From positions 1 through 14,543 of the forward strand of contig JAAEEW010000233.1 in NCBI GenBank assembly GCA_013415595.1: a stretch of DNA of 14,543 nt, in the 5' to 3' direction. Both the position numbers and the translations under genes were made by a program. This document shows positions 1-7,456 of the stretch, one piece after another. The notes under the pieces are model-generated. The model was given only the letters and a program-made list of their open reading frames with translations, searched no databases and was not told the origin of the DNA. The DNA comes from Methanosarcinales archaeon (GTDB lineage Archaea; Halobacteriota; Methanosarcinia; Methanotrichales; Methanotrichaceae). Each line of letters begins with the position of its first letter. Positions within the stretch are counted from its first letter, which is position 1.

Positions 1-14
1 CCTCATCAAAAGAA

Positions 15-410
15 ATGTACTATAATAGATGTATTGAATCAGCGGAATTTCTAGTTCAAATCGAAGCACTCATTGAAGATCTAGAATCAAGGCAATCCGA
101 AAAGAAGATGCAATCGGAACCCAATTCTAATGAAGTAAGAGATGTTAATTCGTCTCGTTTGGTGGTAATGGTTGGAGATGAATTGGTAAAGCTTTCTAAA
201 AATGATCGAGACATTTTATTGGAAGATATCAATGATTACGTTAAATTTCTAGAAGGTATAAATGAATCTATATTGTTTGACGAAGGAAAGAAAATCAATA
301 ATAAAGTCAATGAGCTTCAGCAATATCGGAAGGAGATGCTCATAGAATTGAAGGAGACTCTGCAGTACTATAGTTTCCCCGGCGTATGCAAATATCTAAC
401 CGGATTCTAG
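15..410 (+). CDS. Hypothetical coiled-coil-like protein (start may lie outside the window)
   Basis: I do not recognise this 131-residue protein. It is highly charged, cytoplasmic in character (no signal peptide or membrane segment), and its middle and C-terminal parts are rich in E, K, L, N and I, as in amphipathic helices or a coiled coil. The reading frame is open back to the first base of the window with no stop, so the ATG at 15 may be internal and the gene may be 5'-truncated by the window edge. Codon use is strongly AT-rich, unlike the GC-rich genes from 1342 onward. That, and its position on the 3' side of a tRNA-Leu gene, suggest acquired DNA. The stop is TAG at 408-410. Confidence refers to its being a real gene; function is unknown. 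Confidence 0.6.
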   Translation: MYYNRCIESAEFLVQIEALIEDLESRQSEKKMQSEPNSNEVRDVNSSRLVVMVGDELVKLSKNDRDILLEDINDYVKFLEGINESILFDEGKKINNKVNELQQYRKEMLIELKETLQYYSFPGVCKYLTGF

Positions 411-858
411 CTGTCGAATCACTCTTTAGATATTTTATATATTAAATTGAACTTAAATATCAATTGGACGACCTTTCGAAGGGAATATGTTATTTTTATA
501 TACCAGAAAAGTGGGCACGCGAGTGGTGTACAGGGCTGTCCATCACCGAACGAAAGCTTTTTAGGCGCAACGCAATAATTATTTAAGGGGGCAAATAGAT
601 TTTACGTCCAATTCGATTAACGCGGATCCCGCAGCACATTGGCCATATAATGGCCTTATGGAGTACTCTGACTTCAGGGCCTACAACCCTGCGCCATATT
701 GATCCAGCCTTTTTACACATTCTTCAGAATATCATCTTGATATCATCTGCCTCCATCGTAATAGAGTGAATCTATTTCGCGTTAAAATTTAAATAGGAAC
801 AAGGCATTTTAGTATACAAGTGGGATCAAGACTCTAGCTGAAAAACAGCAACGACAGT
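411..858. other. AT-rich gene-free stretch
   Basis: About 450 bp with no convincing ORF on either strand. It contains several TATA-like stretches (for example around 578-586 and 783-793) and a perfect 6-bp inverted repeat, GGCCAT/ATGGCC with a 3-nt loop, at 641-655. Base composition matches the AT-rich gene before it and differs sharply from the DNA beyond the tRNA. I see no repeat of the tRNA 3' end here and no integrase fragment. It may be decayed acquired DNA, but nothing in it proves that. Confidence 0.4.
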
Positions 859-942
859 GCGGGGGAAGGGATTCGAACCCTTGAACTCCTGCGAGAATAG
901 ATCTTGAGTCTATCACCGTTGGCCTGGCTTGGTTACCCCCGC
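859..942 (-). tRNA. tRNA-Leu (anticodon CAA)
   Basis: Read on the minus strand this 84-nt sequence folds as a class II tRNA. The acceptor stem GCGGGGG pairs with CCCCCGC at the 3' end. The anticodon stem ATAGA/TCTAT closes the 7-nt loop CTCAAGA, placing CAA at positions 34-36 (Leu, codon UUG). A variable arm longer than normal, as expected for leucine tRNA, comes next, then the T arm AAGGG-TTCGAAT-CCCTT. No intron is visible and CCA is not encoded. No TATA box lies at the usual distance upstream; the nearest candidate is the A/T stretch at 1012-1024. The 3' end faces the AT-rich block at 1-858. Confidence 0.95.
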
Positions 943-1054
943 GCACGCCTGCTCTCTCGCCTCGGGCACCTTCGTCTCGGCACCCTGACCCTGATGTGAC
1001 CCGCCTTAAGGGCTAAAAAGGTTTCTATTGCCCCCCGGGCCCCTGGCGCCCTCT

Positions 1055-1207
1055 TCAGTCCACGTGAGATATGCAGGTCCAGTGATAGTAGCCGAAGATG
1101 TCGGTACCGGTCACCTGGTCGTACTCGTCCAGCTCAAATCCGCAGATCTGGCAGGGCTCGCCGTCCGGAACCTCGATCTCCGAGTCATTGCAAAGGACTA
1201 TAATCAT
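1055..1207 (-). CDS. Small zinc-finger-like protein, 50 aa
   Basis: A 50-residue acidic protein with a CxxC pair (C19, C22) and a C-terminal HWTC motif (H42, C45), the ligand spacing of a treble-clef or TRASH/LIM-like zinc site. The frame stays open further upstream to a TTG at 1255, but the ATG at 1207 is preferred because GGAGG (about 1214-1218) lies 7 nt ahead of it. Two overlapping plus-strand ORFs over the same DNA are compositional shadows: they lack a ribosome site and a coherent domain pattern. Downstream, a T5 run on the minus strand (around 1015-1024) could terminate it. It is divergent from the purL cluster. A metal-binding structural or regulatory role is inferred from the cysteines only; I cannot name a family. 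Confidence 0.6.
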   Translation of the reverse strand: MIIVLCNDSEIEVPDGEPCQICGFELDEYDQVTGTDIFGYYHWTCISHVD

Positions 1208-1284
1208 ACCCGTTCCTCCAGCCACTCTAGCCTTGAATTTTTCGCCTGCGGCCAACCGTCAGCCAGACACCCATTTCCGTCCTG

Positions 1285-1302
1285 AATCGATAAATTCATA
1301 AC
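1285..1302 (+). promoter_or_regulatory. Putative TATA promoter of the purL-purQ-purS-hef cluster
   Basis: The AT-rich element TAAATTCATA at 1291-1300 is the best TATA candidate ahead of purL. Initiation about 25 nt downstream would fall near 1320, after the ATG at 1318 and before the Shine-Dalgarno at 1329-1334. This supports the TTG at 1342 as the purL start. Confidence 0.4.
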
Positions 1303-1341
1303 GGTCCACTGCAGCCTATGCCTCATCCGAGGTGTACTCTA

Positions 1342-3663
1342 TTGAAGATAATCGGTCTTGACGACCCGGAGGTGAAGAGCAGCCTGCGCAGCGCAGGCGT
1401 GGGCATGTCCGTCCAGGAGGCCCGCTCCATCGCCGAGGTCCTGGGGAGAGACCCCACCCTCCCCGAGCTGTTCAACTACGATGCTATGTGGTCCGAACAC
1501 TGCTCCTACAAGAGCAGCAGGGCCACCCTCCGCGAGTTCTTGCCTACCGACGGCCCAAACGTGGTCATGGGCCCGGTGGAGGACGCTGGCATAGTGGCCA
1601 TAGACGACCAGTGGTGCGTGGTGATCTCCCACGAGAGCCACAACCACCCCAGCCAGATCCTGCCTAACGAGGGTGCTGCTACCGGAATTGGGGGAATCGT
1701 CAGAGACGTAAACTGCATGGGAGCGAAGGTCGTGGCCACCGCCGATCCCCTGCGCTTCGGCAACACCTTTGGGCCTGAGGCCAACAAGGCCCGCTGGGTG
1801 GCTGAAGGAGTGGTGGACGGCATCTGGCAGTACGGCAATGCCCTGGGCGTCCCCATCATGGCCGGCGACGTGGTGTTCAACGAGAGCTTCGACTTCAACT
1901 GCCTGGTAAACGTTGTAGCCATAGGCGTTGTCAAGAAAGACGAGATCATCCGCTCCCGGGCCCCTCCAGGCGCCGGAGAGAACAACTACGACGTGATCCT
2001 GGTGGGCAAGCCCACCGACGCCTCCGGCCTGGGCGGCGTGATCTTCGCCTCCGAGGCCCTCAGGGAGGAGGAGGAAGAGGCCAACCGGGGCGCAGTGCAG
2101 ATCCCGGACCCCTTCCTGAAGAACGTGCTCTTCAAGGCCAACGAGGACCTCTTCCGCCTGGTGAGGGAGGAGGGCGTGGAGATCGGCTTCAAGGACCTGG
2201 GCGGCGGCGGGTTCACCTGCGCCTCCTCGGAGATGGGGGCCGCCGGCGGCTTTGGCATGGAGCTGGACCTGGACCTGATGCACACCGCCGGCGACTTCCC
2301 GCCGGAGGTGCTGTGCATCGCCGAGACCCAGGAGAGGTTCCTGATCATATCCCCCCGGAGCCAGAGAGAGAGAATACTCCAGATCTACAACCAGGACTGG
2401 GACCTGCCCAACGTCTACGAGGGCGCCCGGGCCAGCGTTGTGGGCCGGGTGACCACCCACGAGAACTACGTGGTGAAGCACAAGGGCCAGAAGGTAATCG
2501 ACGTGCCCATCCAGCACCTTACCGGAGGCATCCGCTACCAGCGGGAGTCCAAACCCAGAATCATTAAGCTGGCCGAGCCGGCAGTGGACATGCCGGCAGA
2601 CCTGAACCAGGTGATGCTGAAGATGCTCGGCTCTCCCAACATCGCCTCCCGGGAGCACATCTACCGCTACTACGACACCGAGGTCCAGGGCAACGCAGTC
2701 ATCCGGCCGGGAGAGGCCGACGCCGGACTGATAGCTCCGGTGCGGGGCGAGAAGTTCGGAGTGGCCCTGGCCGTGGACTCCAACCCCTTCTACGGCAGAA
2801 TCAGCCCCTACTGGGCCGGAGCCACCGCGGTGGCCGAGTGCATGAGAAACGTGGCCGCCATCGGGGCGGTGCCCTCCACCCTCACCGACTGCCTGAACTT
2901 CGGCAACCCGGAGAAGCCCGAGGCCTTCTGGGAGTTCCGGGAGTCGGTGCGGGGACTGGCCGACTCGGCCAAGAACCTGTGGCTCAAGGGCTACCCCAAC
3001 CAGCCGGTGGCCATCGTCTCCGGCAACGTCAGCTTCTACAACGAGGCTCCCGGCGGGTCCATCGACCCCTCGCCGGTCATCGCCTGCGTGGGCATAATCA
3101 AGGACGTGAACAAAGCGGTGACCATGGAGCTCAAGTCCCCCGGCAACCGCATATTCCTGCTTGGCCCCCGGTTCGACGAGCTTGGCGGCTCCGAGTATTA
3201 CCGGGTGATTTGGGGGGAGACCGGGGCCAACGTGCCTCAGGTGCGCTTCGAGCTGGAGCGGTCCATGGTCTACACGGTGATCGACGCCATCGACCAGGGG
3301 CTGGCCGTCTCCGCACACGACATATCCAACGGCGGACTGGCCATCAGCGCCGCCGAGATGGCCCTGGCGGACCCGGCCAGGTTCGGGCTGGACCTGGAGG
3401 TGCAGGGCTCCGGCGACCGGAGATTGCGCTCGGACAAGCTCCTGTTCTCCGAGTCCTCCGGCTTCCTGGTGGAGGTCACGCCCTCAGCCAGAGAGGAGTT
3501 CCTCAAGCTGGCCGGGCGCTATGGGCTTCAGCCTGTGGACCTGGGATCGGTCATCGGGGAGCGGAGGATGGTCTTGCATAGAGACGGGAAGAAGCTGGTC
3601 GATCTGGACCTGGACGAGGCCAGGAAGGCCTGGACCGGTGGCCTGGTGGAGGCGATGAGATGA
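1342..3663 (+). CDS. purL: Phosphoribosylformylglycinamidine synthase subunit PurL
   Basis: Large subunit of FGAM synthase: ATP-dependent conversion of FGAR to FGAM (fourth step of de novo purine synthesis), using ammonia delivered by PurQ. At 773 residues it is the small PurL type of the PurLQS complex and lacks a fused glutaminase. Visible motifs are WSEHCSY (H53), ESHNHPS (H100, H102), the glycine-rich NEGAATGIGG at 109-118, DLGGGGF in the first AIRS-like half, and HDISNGGL in the second half, matching the internal repeat of the family. Start choice: TTG at 1342 has GAGGTG at 1329-1334 (7-nt spacer) and begins MKIIGLDDP. The ATG at 1318 would add 8 residues but has no ribosome site and lies at the predicted transcript start. 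The stop overlaps the purQ ATG by 4 bp, implying translational coupling. Confidence 0.96.
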   Translation: MKIIGLDDPEVKSSLRSAGVGMSVQEARSIAEVLGRDPTLPELFNYDAMWSEHCSYKSSRATLREFLPTDGPNVVMGPVEDAGIVAIDDQWCVVISHESHNHPSQILPNEGAATGIGGIVRDVNCMGAKVVATADPLRFGNTFGPEANKARWVAEGVVDGIWQYGNALGVPIMAGDVVFNESFDFNCLVNVVAIGVVKKDEIIRSRAPPGAGENNYDVILVGKPTDASGLGGVIFASEALREEEEEANRGAVQIPDPFLKNVLFKANEDLFRLVREEGVEIGFKDLGGGGFTCASSEMGAAGGFGMELDLDLMHTAGDFPPEVLCIAETQERFLIISPRSQRERILQIYNQDWDLPNVYEGARASVVGRVTTHENYVVKHKGQKVIDVPIQHLTGGIRYQRESKPRIIKLAEPAVDMPADLNQVMLKMLGSPNIASREHIYRYYDTEVQGNAVIRPGEADAGLIAPVRGEKFGVALAVDSNPFYGRISPYWAGATAVAECMRNVAAIGAVPSTLTDCLNFGNPEKPEAFWEFRESVRGLADSAKNLWLKGYPNQPVAIVSGNVSFYNEAPGGSIDPSPVIACVGIIKDVNKAVTMELKSPGNRIFLLGPRFDELGGSEYYRVIWGETGANVPQVRFELERSMVYTVIDAIDQGLAVSAHDISNGGLAISAAEMALADPARFGLDLEVQGSGDRRLRSDKLLFSESSGFLVEVTPSAREEFLKLAGRYGLQPVDLGSVIGERRMVLHRDGKKLVDLDLDEARKAWTGGLVEAMR

Positions 3664-4451
3664 AGATAGCAGTCATGCAGTTCCCGGGAACGAACTGCGA
3701 GCACGAGACCCTGGTGTCCGTCAGGACGGCGGGGATGGAGGGAGAGATATTCCGCTGGAACCGACCGGAGCAGGAGCTGTCCCAATTCGACGGCTACATC
3801 ATACCCGGCGGCTTCTCCTACCAGGACCGGGTCCGGGCAGGGGCCATCGCCTCCAAGGAGCCGGTTATGGACGCCCTGAGGGAAGAGGCGGCCTCCGGCA
3901 AGCCCATCATTGGGATCTGCAACGGATTTCAGATACTGGTGGAGTCGGGCATCCTGCCGGTGCCCGGCGAGGTGAGCATGGCTCTGGCCCAAAACGTCAT
4001 GGTCCAGGGTAAGAAGATCGTCCGCCGGGGCTACTACTGCGCCTGGACCACTCTTCGCCACGAGGCGGACCCCGGCCGCTGCGCCGGGTCCTTCCTGATC
4101 GACAAAGGGGCCCTTCTCCAGGTGCCCATAGCCCACGCCGAGGGAAACCTGGTGACGGTCAGGGACGGCCTGGTCCAGGAGATGAACGACCAGGGCCAGG
4201 TGGTCTTCCGCTACTGCGATTGGCAGGGACGGATACTGAAAGAGTTCCCGGTGAACGTTAACGGCTCCACCGAGAACATAGCGGGGATATGCAATCCGGA
4301 GGGAAACGTTCTGGGCATGATGCCCCACCCGGAGAGGGCCTATTTCGCCTGGCAGCTTCCCAGCAGCGACCCCCGCAAGAAGGTGGAGGCCCCGGGACCG
4401 GGCAGGATGATATTTGAGTCCATGAAGCGCTACATCGAGGTGTCAAGATGA
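3660..4451 (+). CDS. purQ: Phosphoribosylformylglycinamidine synthase, glutaminase subunit PurQ
   Basis: Class I glutamine amidotransferase subunit of FGAM synthase; it hydrolyses glutamine and passes ammonia to PurL. It has 263 residues, in the longer PurQ size class. The N-terminal MKIAVMQFPGTNCEHE is typical of PurQ. The nucleophile elbow GICNGFQ places the catalytic cysteine at C87, and PHPER at 222-226 supplies the catalytic His223 and Glu225, so the triad is intact. The ATG overlaps the purL stop (ATGA) and its own stop overlaps the purS ATG in the same way. The three subunits are therefore encoded in one translationally coupled unit. Confidence 0.97.
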   Translation: MKIAVMQFPGTNCEHETLVSVRTAGMEGEIFRWNRPEQELSQFDGYIIPGGFSYQDRVRAGAIASKEPVMDALREEAASGKPIIGICNGFQILVESGILPVPGEVSMALAQNVMVQGKKIVRRGYYCAWTTLRHEADPGRCAGSFLIDKGALLQVPIAHAEGNLVTVRDGLVQEMNDQGQVVFRYCDWQGRILKEFPVNVNGSTENIAGICNPEGNVLGMMPHPERAYFAWQLPSSDPRKKVEAPGPGRMIFESMKRYIEVSR

Positions 4452-4930
4452 AGATCAACCTCAGGGTCTGGCTGGTGATCCCCGATGCCGAGGCGGCCAC
4501 GGTCAAGAACACCCTGGTTCGCCGCCTGGGATACGCCGACGTGCTGAAAGACGTCAGGAAGGAACGCCTGTTCAGCATCGAGGTGGAGGAGACAGACGAC
4601 CCCCTGGAGCTTGCCGGCAGGTTCGCCCGGGAGCTGGTGAACGAGAACAAGGAGAGCTACCTGGCCTCTGTGGACTCCCTTAAGTTCGACGACGGCTTTG
4701 TGCCGGTGAAGGTCGGGCTGCACATCGAGGACGGCGAGGCCATCTCCGTCATGAACCGCCTGGTCCACCGGCTGGGCCTGACCATGGTTCGAGGGGTGGA
4801 GAAGGCCACCATCTGGAAGCTGTACCTCCAGACCCCGGACAAAGAGGCCGTGGCCAGGGAGATAGCCGAGCGGCTGCTCATCAACCCCAACAAGGACCGC
4901 TACCAGATCCTGCCCACCAGCAAAGACTAA
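4448..4930 (+). CDS. purS: PurS with two tandem PurS domains
   Basis: PurS bridges PurL and PurQ in FGAM synthase and is needed for ammonia transfer. The usual protein has about 80 residues; this one has 160 and consists of two copies. Repeat 1 covers about residues 1-73 and repeat 2 about 84-154. They align through NTLVRRLG (21-28) with NRLVHRLG (103-110), through V-K-V-K around 32-38 and 113-119, and through NKESY (67-71) with NKDRY (148-152), an offset of 81-82 residues. A short linker (74-83) joins them. The ATG overlaps the purQ stop. Since single-domain PurS acts as a dimer or higher oligomer, this reads as a covalently linked PurS dimer; that last step is inference. Confidence 0.92.
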   Translation: MKINLRVWLVIPDAEAATVKNTLVRRLGYADVLKDVRKERLFSIEVEETDDPLELAGRFARELVNENKESYLASVDSLKFDDGFVPVKVGLHIEDGEAISVMNRLVHRLGLTMVRGVEKATIWKLYLQTPDKEAVAREIAERLLINPNKDRYQILPTSKD

Positions 4931-4957
4931 AGCTCTGGAAGTAGGGAGTCCAGGTAG

Positions 4958-7456
4958 ATGACCTCTTACCTGGAGCACCCTCTTTTAAAGCCGGAGAGCG
5001 TGGAGCGCCGGCTCTTCCAGATGGACCTGGCCGCCCGGGCGCTTCGCCGCTCCAGCCTGGTGGTGCTGCCTACGGGTCTGGGCAAGACCGTGGTGGCCCT
5101 GATGGTGCTCCTGGCCCGTCTGGGCCGGGGCAAGGTGCTCTTCCTGGCTCCCACCAGGCCCCTGGTGGAGCAGCACGCCAACTTTTTGAAAAACGTCCTG
5201 CTGGATCCCGAGTCTGTGGTCCAGGTCACCGGGGAGACCGACCCGGAGAGGCGAATGCAGCTGTGGCGGGAGGCCCGGATAATCGCCGCCACCCCCCAGG
5301 TCATCGAGAACGACCTCCTTTCCAGGCGGATCGAGCTGCAGGACGTCTCCCTGATAATCTTCGACGAGGCCCACCGGGGGGTGGGCAACTACGCCTACGT
5401 CTACATCGCCTCCCGCTACCAGAAGGAGGGGAAAGCCCAGCTCGTGCTGGGGATCACCGCCAGCCCCGGCTCCCAGGGGGAGAAGATCGGGGAGATCTGC
5501 GCCAACCTGGGGATGGAGGCCATCGAGACCAAGACCGAGGAGGACCCGGACGTGGCCCCCTTCATCCACCACCGGGAGATCGAATGGGTGAGGGTGGTCA
5601 TCCCCGACGAGATCCTGCGGCTGAGAAAGACCATCGAGGACGTCCTGGAGGACCGCATCGAGGACCTGAACAGCCTGGGGGCGGCGGAGCTGGCCTACGG
5701 ATCCCTCACCCACTCCCGGGTGGACCCCCGGGCCTCCAAGCGGGAGCTTCTGGAGCTGCAGCAGGGGATGAGCTCGGCCGTGGCCAGGAGGCCCAACCCG
5801 GCGCTCTACAAGGGCCTCTCCATCCTGGCGGAGGTGATGAAGCTCAAGCACGCCGTGGAGCTGGCGGAGACCCAGGGTGTGGACGCCCTGGCCCGCTACT
5901 TCTCCCGTCTGGAGGGGGAGGCCCGCTCCCGGGGCGGGTCCAAGGCCTCCCGCCGGCTGGTGGAAGACCCCCGCATCCAGGAGGTCGTGGCCCGGCTGGC
6001 CACCATGGAGATCGAGCACCCCAAGCTGGCCCGGGTGCAGGAGATCCTGAGCGAGCAACTGGAGCATAATCCCCAGTCCCTGATCATGGTCTTCACCAAC
6101 TACCGGGACACGGCCACCGCCCTGCTGAAGTTCCTCAAGTCCCGGTCCGACGGAACCATCCGGCCGGTGCGGTTCGTGGGCCAGAGCAGCCGCCAGGGCG
6201 ACGAGGGCCTCAGCCAGAAGAAGCAGGCCCGAGTGCTGGACAGGTTCCGCTCCGGGGAGCATAACGTGCTCATCGCCACCTCGGTTGGGGAAGAGGGAAT
6301 CGACATCCCGGCCACGGACATGGTCCTCTTCTACGAGCCGGTGCCCTCCGAGATCCGCAGCATCCAGCGCAAGGGCCGCACCGGCCGGGCCCGGGCGGGA
6401 AGGGTGGTGGTGCTGATCGCCCGGGGAACCAGGGACGAGGCCTACTACTGGATCAGCGACCGCAAGGAGAAGAGCATGCAAAAGCAGATCCGGGGCGGCC
6501 TGAAGATCCCGCCCGCCCCGGACCCCTCATCCGGCGACCGGGAGGTCGATCAGGATGCGCTGGGGGAGAGGGAAGAGACGGCGAAGGAGGCGGACCTGGC
6601 GGATCGGTTCCCGGGCCGGGAGGGGCAGGGGGTGCCCGAAGGAGAAGGAGGGGCTGAGGGACAGGAGAGCCTGGAGGGCCTGGAGGGGCGGCCGCAGTCC
6701 GGGAATTCCTCTCCCCGGGCGGCCGCAGCCAGGTCGTCCGAAGGTGGGTCGGAGGGGGGAGACTGGCCGGGCAGACAGGCCCGCTTCGACGACCTGAACC
6801 TGGCCGAGCCCTCCAGCCCCATGGTCTTCGTGGACCCCCGGGAGAGGGACATGGGCCGCCGGCTGGAGGCTCTGGGAGTTCGAATCACCCTGCACCCCCT
6901 GGAGGTGGGTGACTACGTGCTCAGCGACCGGCTGGGAATCGAGAGAAAGACGGCAGAGGACTTCGTCTCCTCCATCGTCAACCCGGAGCGAGAGCTCTTT
7001 CGCCAGATCGGGGACCTGGCCCGCAGCTACGAGCGGCCGCTGTTGATACTGGAAGGCCAGGACCTCTACTCCCGCCAGGTCCACCCCAACGCCATCCGGG
7101 GAGCCCTCTCCTCCATCGCCGTGGACTTCGGGGTCCCGGTCCTGCCCACCCGGGACCTGGAGGAGACGGCGGCGACCATCGCCCTCCTGGCCCGGAGGGA
7201 GCAGCAGCCGGGCGGCTCCGGGGAGATCAAGGCCCACGGCAGGAAGACTGCCCGCACCCTGAAGGAGCAGCAGGAGTACCTGATCACCGCCATTCCCAGC
7301 GTGGGGCCGGCGGTGGCCAGGAACCTGCTCAGGCACTTCGGCTCGGTGGAGGCAGTGATGAAGGCCAGCTATGAGGAGCTGATGGAGGTGGACCTGGTGG
7401 GGCCCAGGATCGCTGAGCGCATCCGGGAGCTGGTGGGCGGGGAGTACAAAGGGTGA
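4958..7456 (+). CDS. hef: Hef: XPF/FANCM-family helicase-nuclease
   Basis: Euryarchaeal Hef acts on stalled replication forks and branched DNA, joining an SF2 helicase to an XPF-type nuclease. In this 832-aa protein the helicase half has Walker A PTGLGKT (38-44), DEAH (136-139), TAS (167-169) and motif VI QRKGRTGR (470-477). The insertion between the RecA-like domains (about 215-345) is the helical Hef/FANCM-type insert. Residues about 517-607 form a low-complexity linker rich in G, E, S, P and R. The nuclease domain starts near 622 and contains the ERKxxxD signature (E662, R663, K664, D668). A tandem helix-hairpin-helix lies at about 776-827 (IPSVGP, VDLVGP). All catalytic motifs are intact. 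The ATG at 4958 is 27 bp after purS with AGGGAG upstream, so it is probably co-transcribed with the purine genes. Confidence 0.96.
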   Translation: MTSYLEHPLLKPESVERRLFQMDLAARALRRSSLVVLPTGLGKTVVALMVLLARLGRGKVLFLAPTRPLVEQHANFLKNVLLDPESVVQVTGETDPERRMQLWREARIIAATPQVIENDLLSRRIELQDVSLIIFDEAHRGVGNYAYVYIASRYQKEGKAQLVLGITASPGSQGEKIGEICANLGMEAIETKTEEDPDVAPFIHHREIEWVRVVIPDEILRLRKTIEDVLEDRIEDLNSLGAAELAYGSLTHSRVDPRASKRELLELQQGMSSAVARRPNPALYKGLSILAEVMKLKHAVELAETQGVDALARYFSRLEGEARSRGGSKASRRLVEDPRIQEVVARLATMEIEHPKLARVQEILSEQLEHNPQSLIMVFTNYRDTATALLKFLKSRSDGTIRPVRFVGQSSRQGDEGLSQKKQARVLDRFRSGEHNVLIATSVGEEGIDIPATDMVLFYEPVPSEIRSIQRKGRTGRARAGRVVVLIARGTRDEAYYWISDRKEKSMQKQIRGGLKIPPAPDPSSGDREVDQDALGEREETAKEADLADRFPGREGQGVPEGEGGAEGQESLEGLEGRPQSGNSSPRAAAARSSEGGSEGGDWPGRQARFDDLNLAEPSSPMVFVDPRERDMGRRLEALGVRITLHPLEVGDYVLSDRLGIERKTAEDFVSSIVNPERELFRQIGDLARSYERPLLILEGQDLYSRQVHPNAIRGALSSIAVDFGVPVLPTRDLEETAATIALLARREQQPGGSGEIKAHGRKTARTLKEQQEYLITAIPSVGPAVARNLLRHFGSVEAVMKASYEELMEVDLVGPRIAERIRELVGGEYKG

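Noticed and set aside
641..655. Inverted repeat GGCCAT/ATGGCC as a terminator or operator
   Set aside because: A six-base stem without a T-run and far from any supported gene; too weak to assign a role.
1028..1301. Two plus-strand frames over the small zinc-finger gene
   Set aside because: No ribosome site and no coherent motif, whereas the minus frame has Shine-Dalgarno GGAGG and paired Cys/His ligands.
1339..3318. Long minus-strand open frame (659 codons) opposite purL
   Set aside because: It is an antisense shadow of GC-rich codons; the plus strand carries all conserved PurL motifs and the antisense product is a composition-driven G/H/V/L string without a domain.
4985..6481. Long minus-strand open frame (498 codons) opposite hef
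   Set aside because: It overlaps the intact helicase motifs on the plus strand and has no ribosome site; same high-GC shadow effect.
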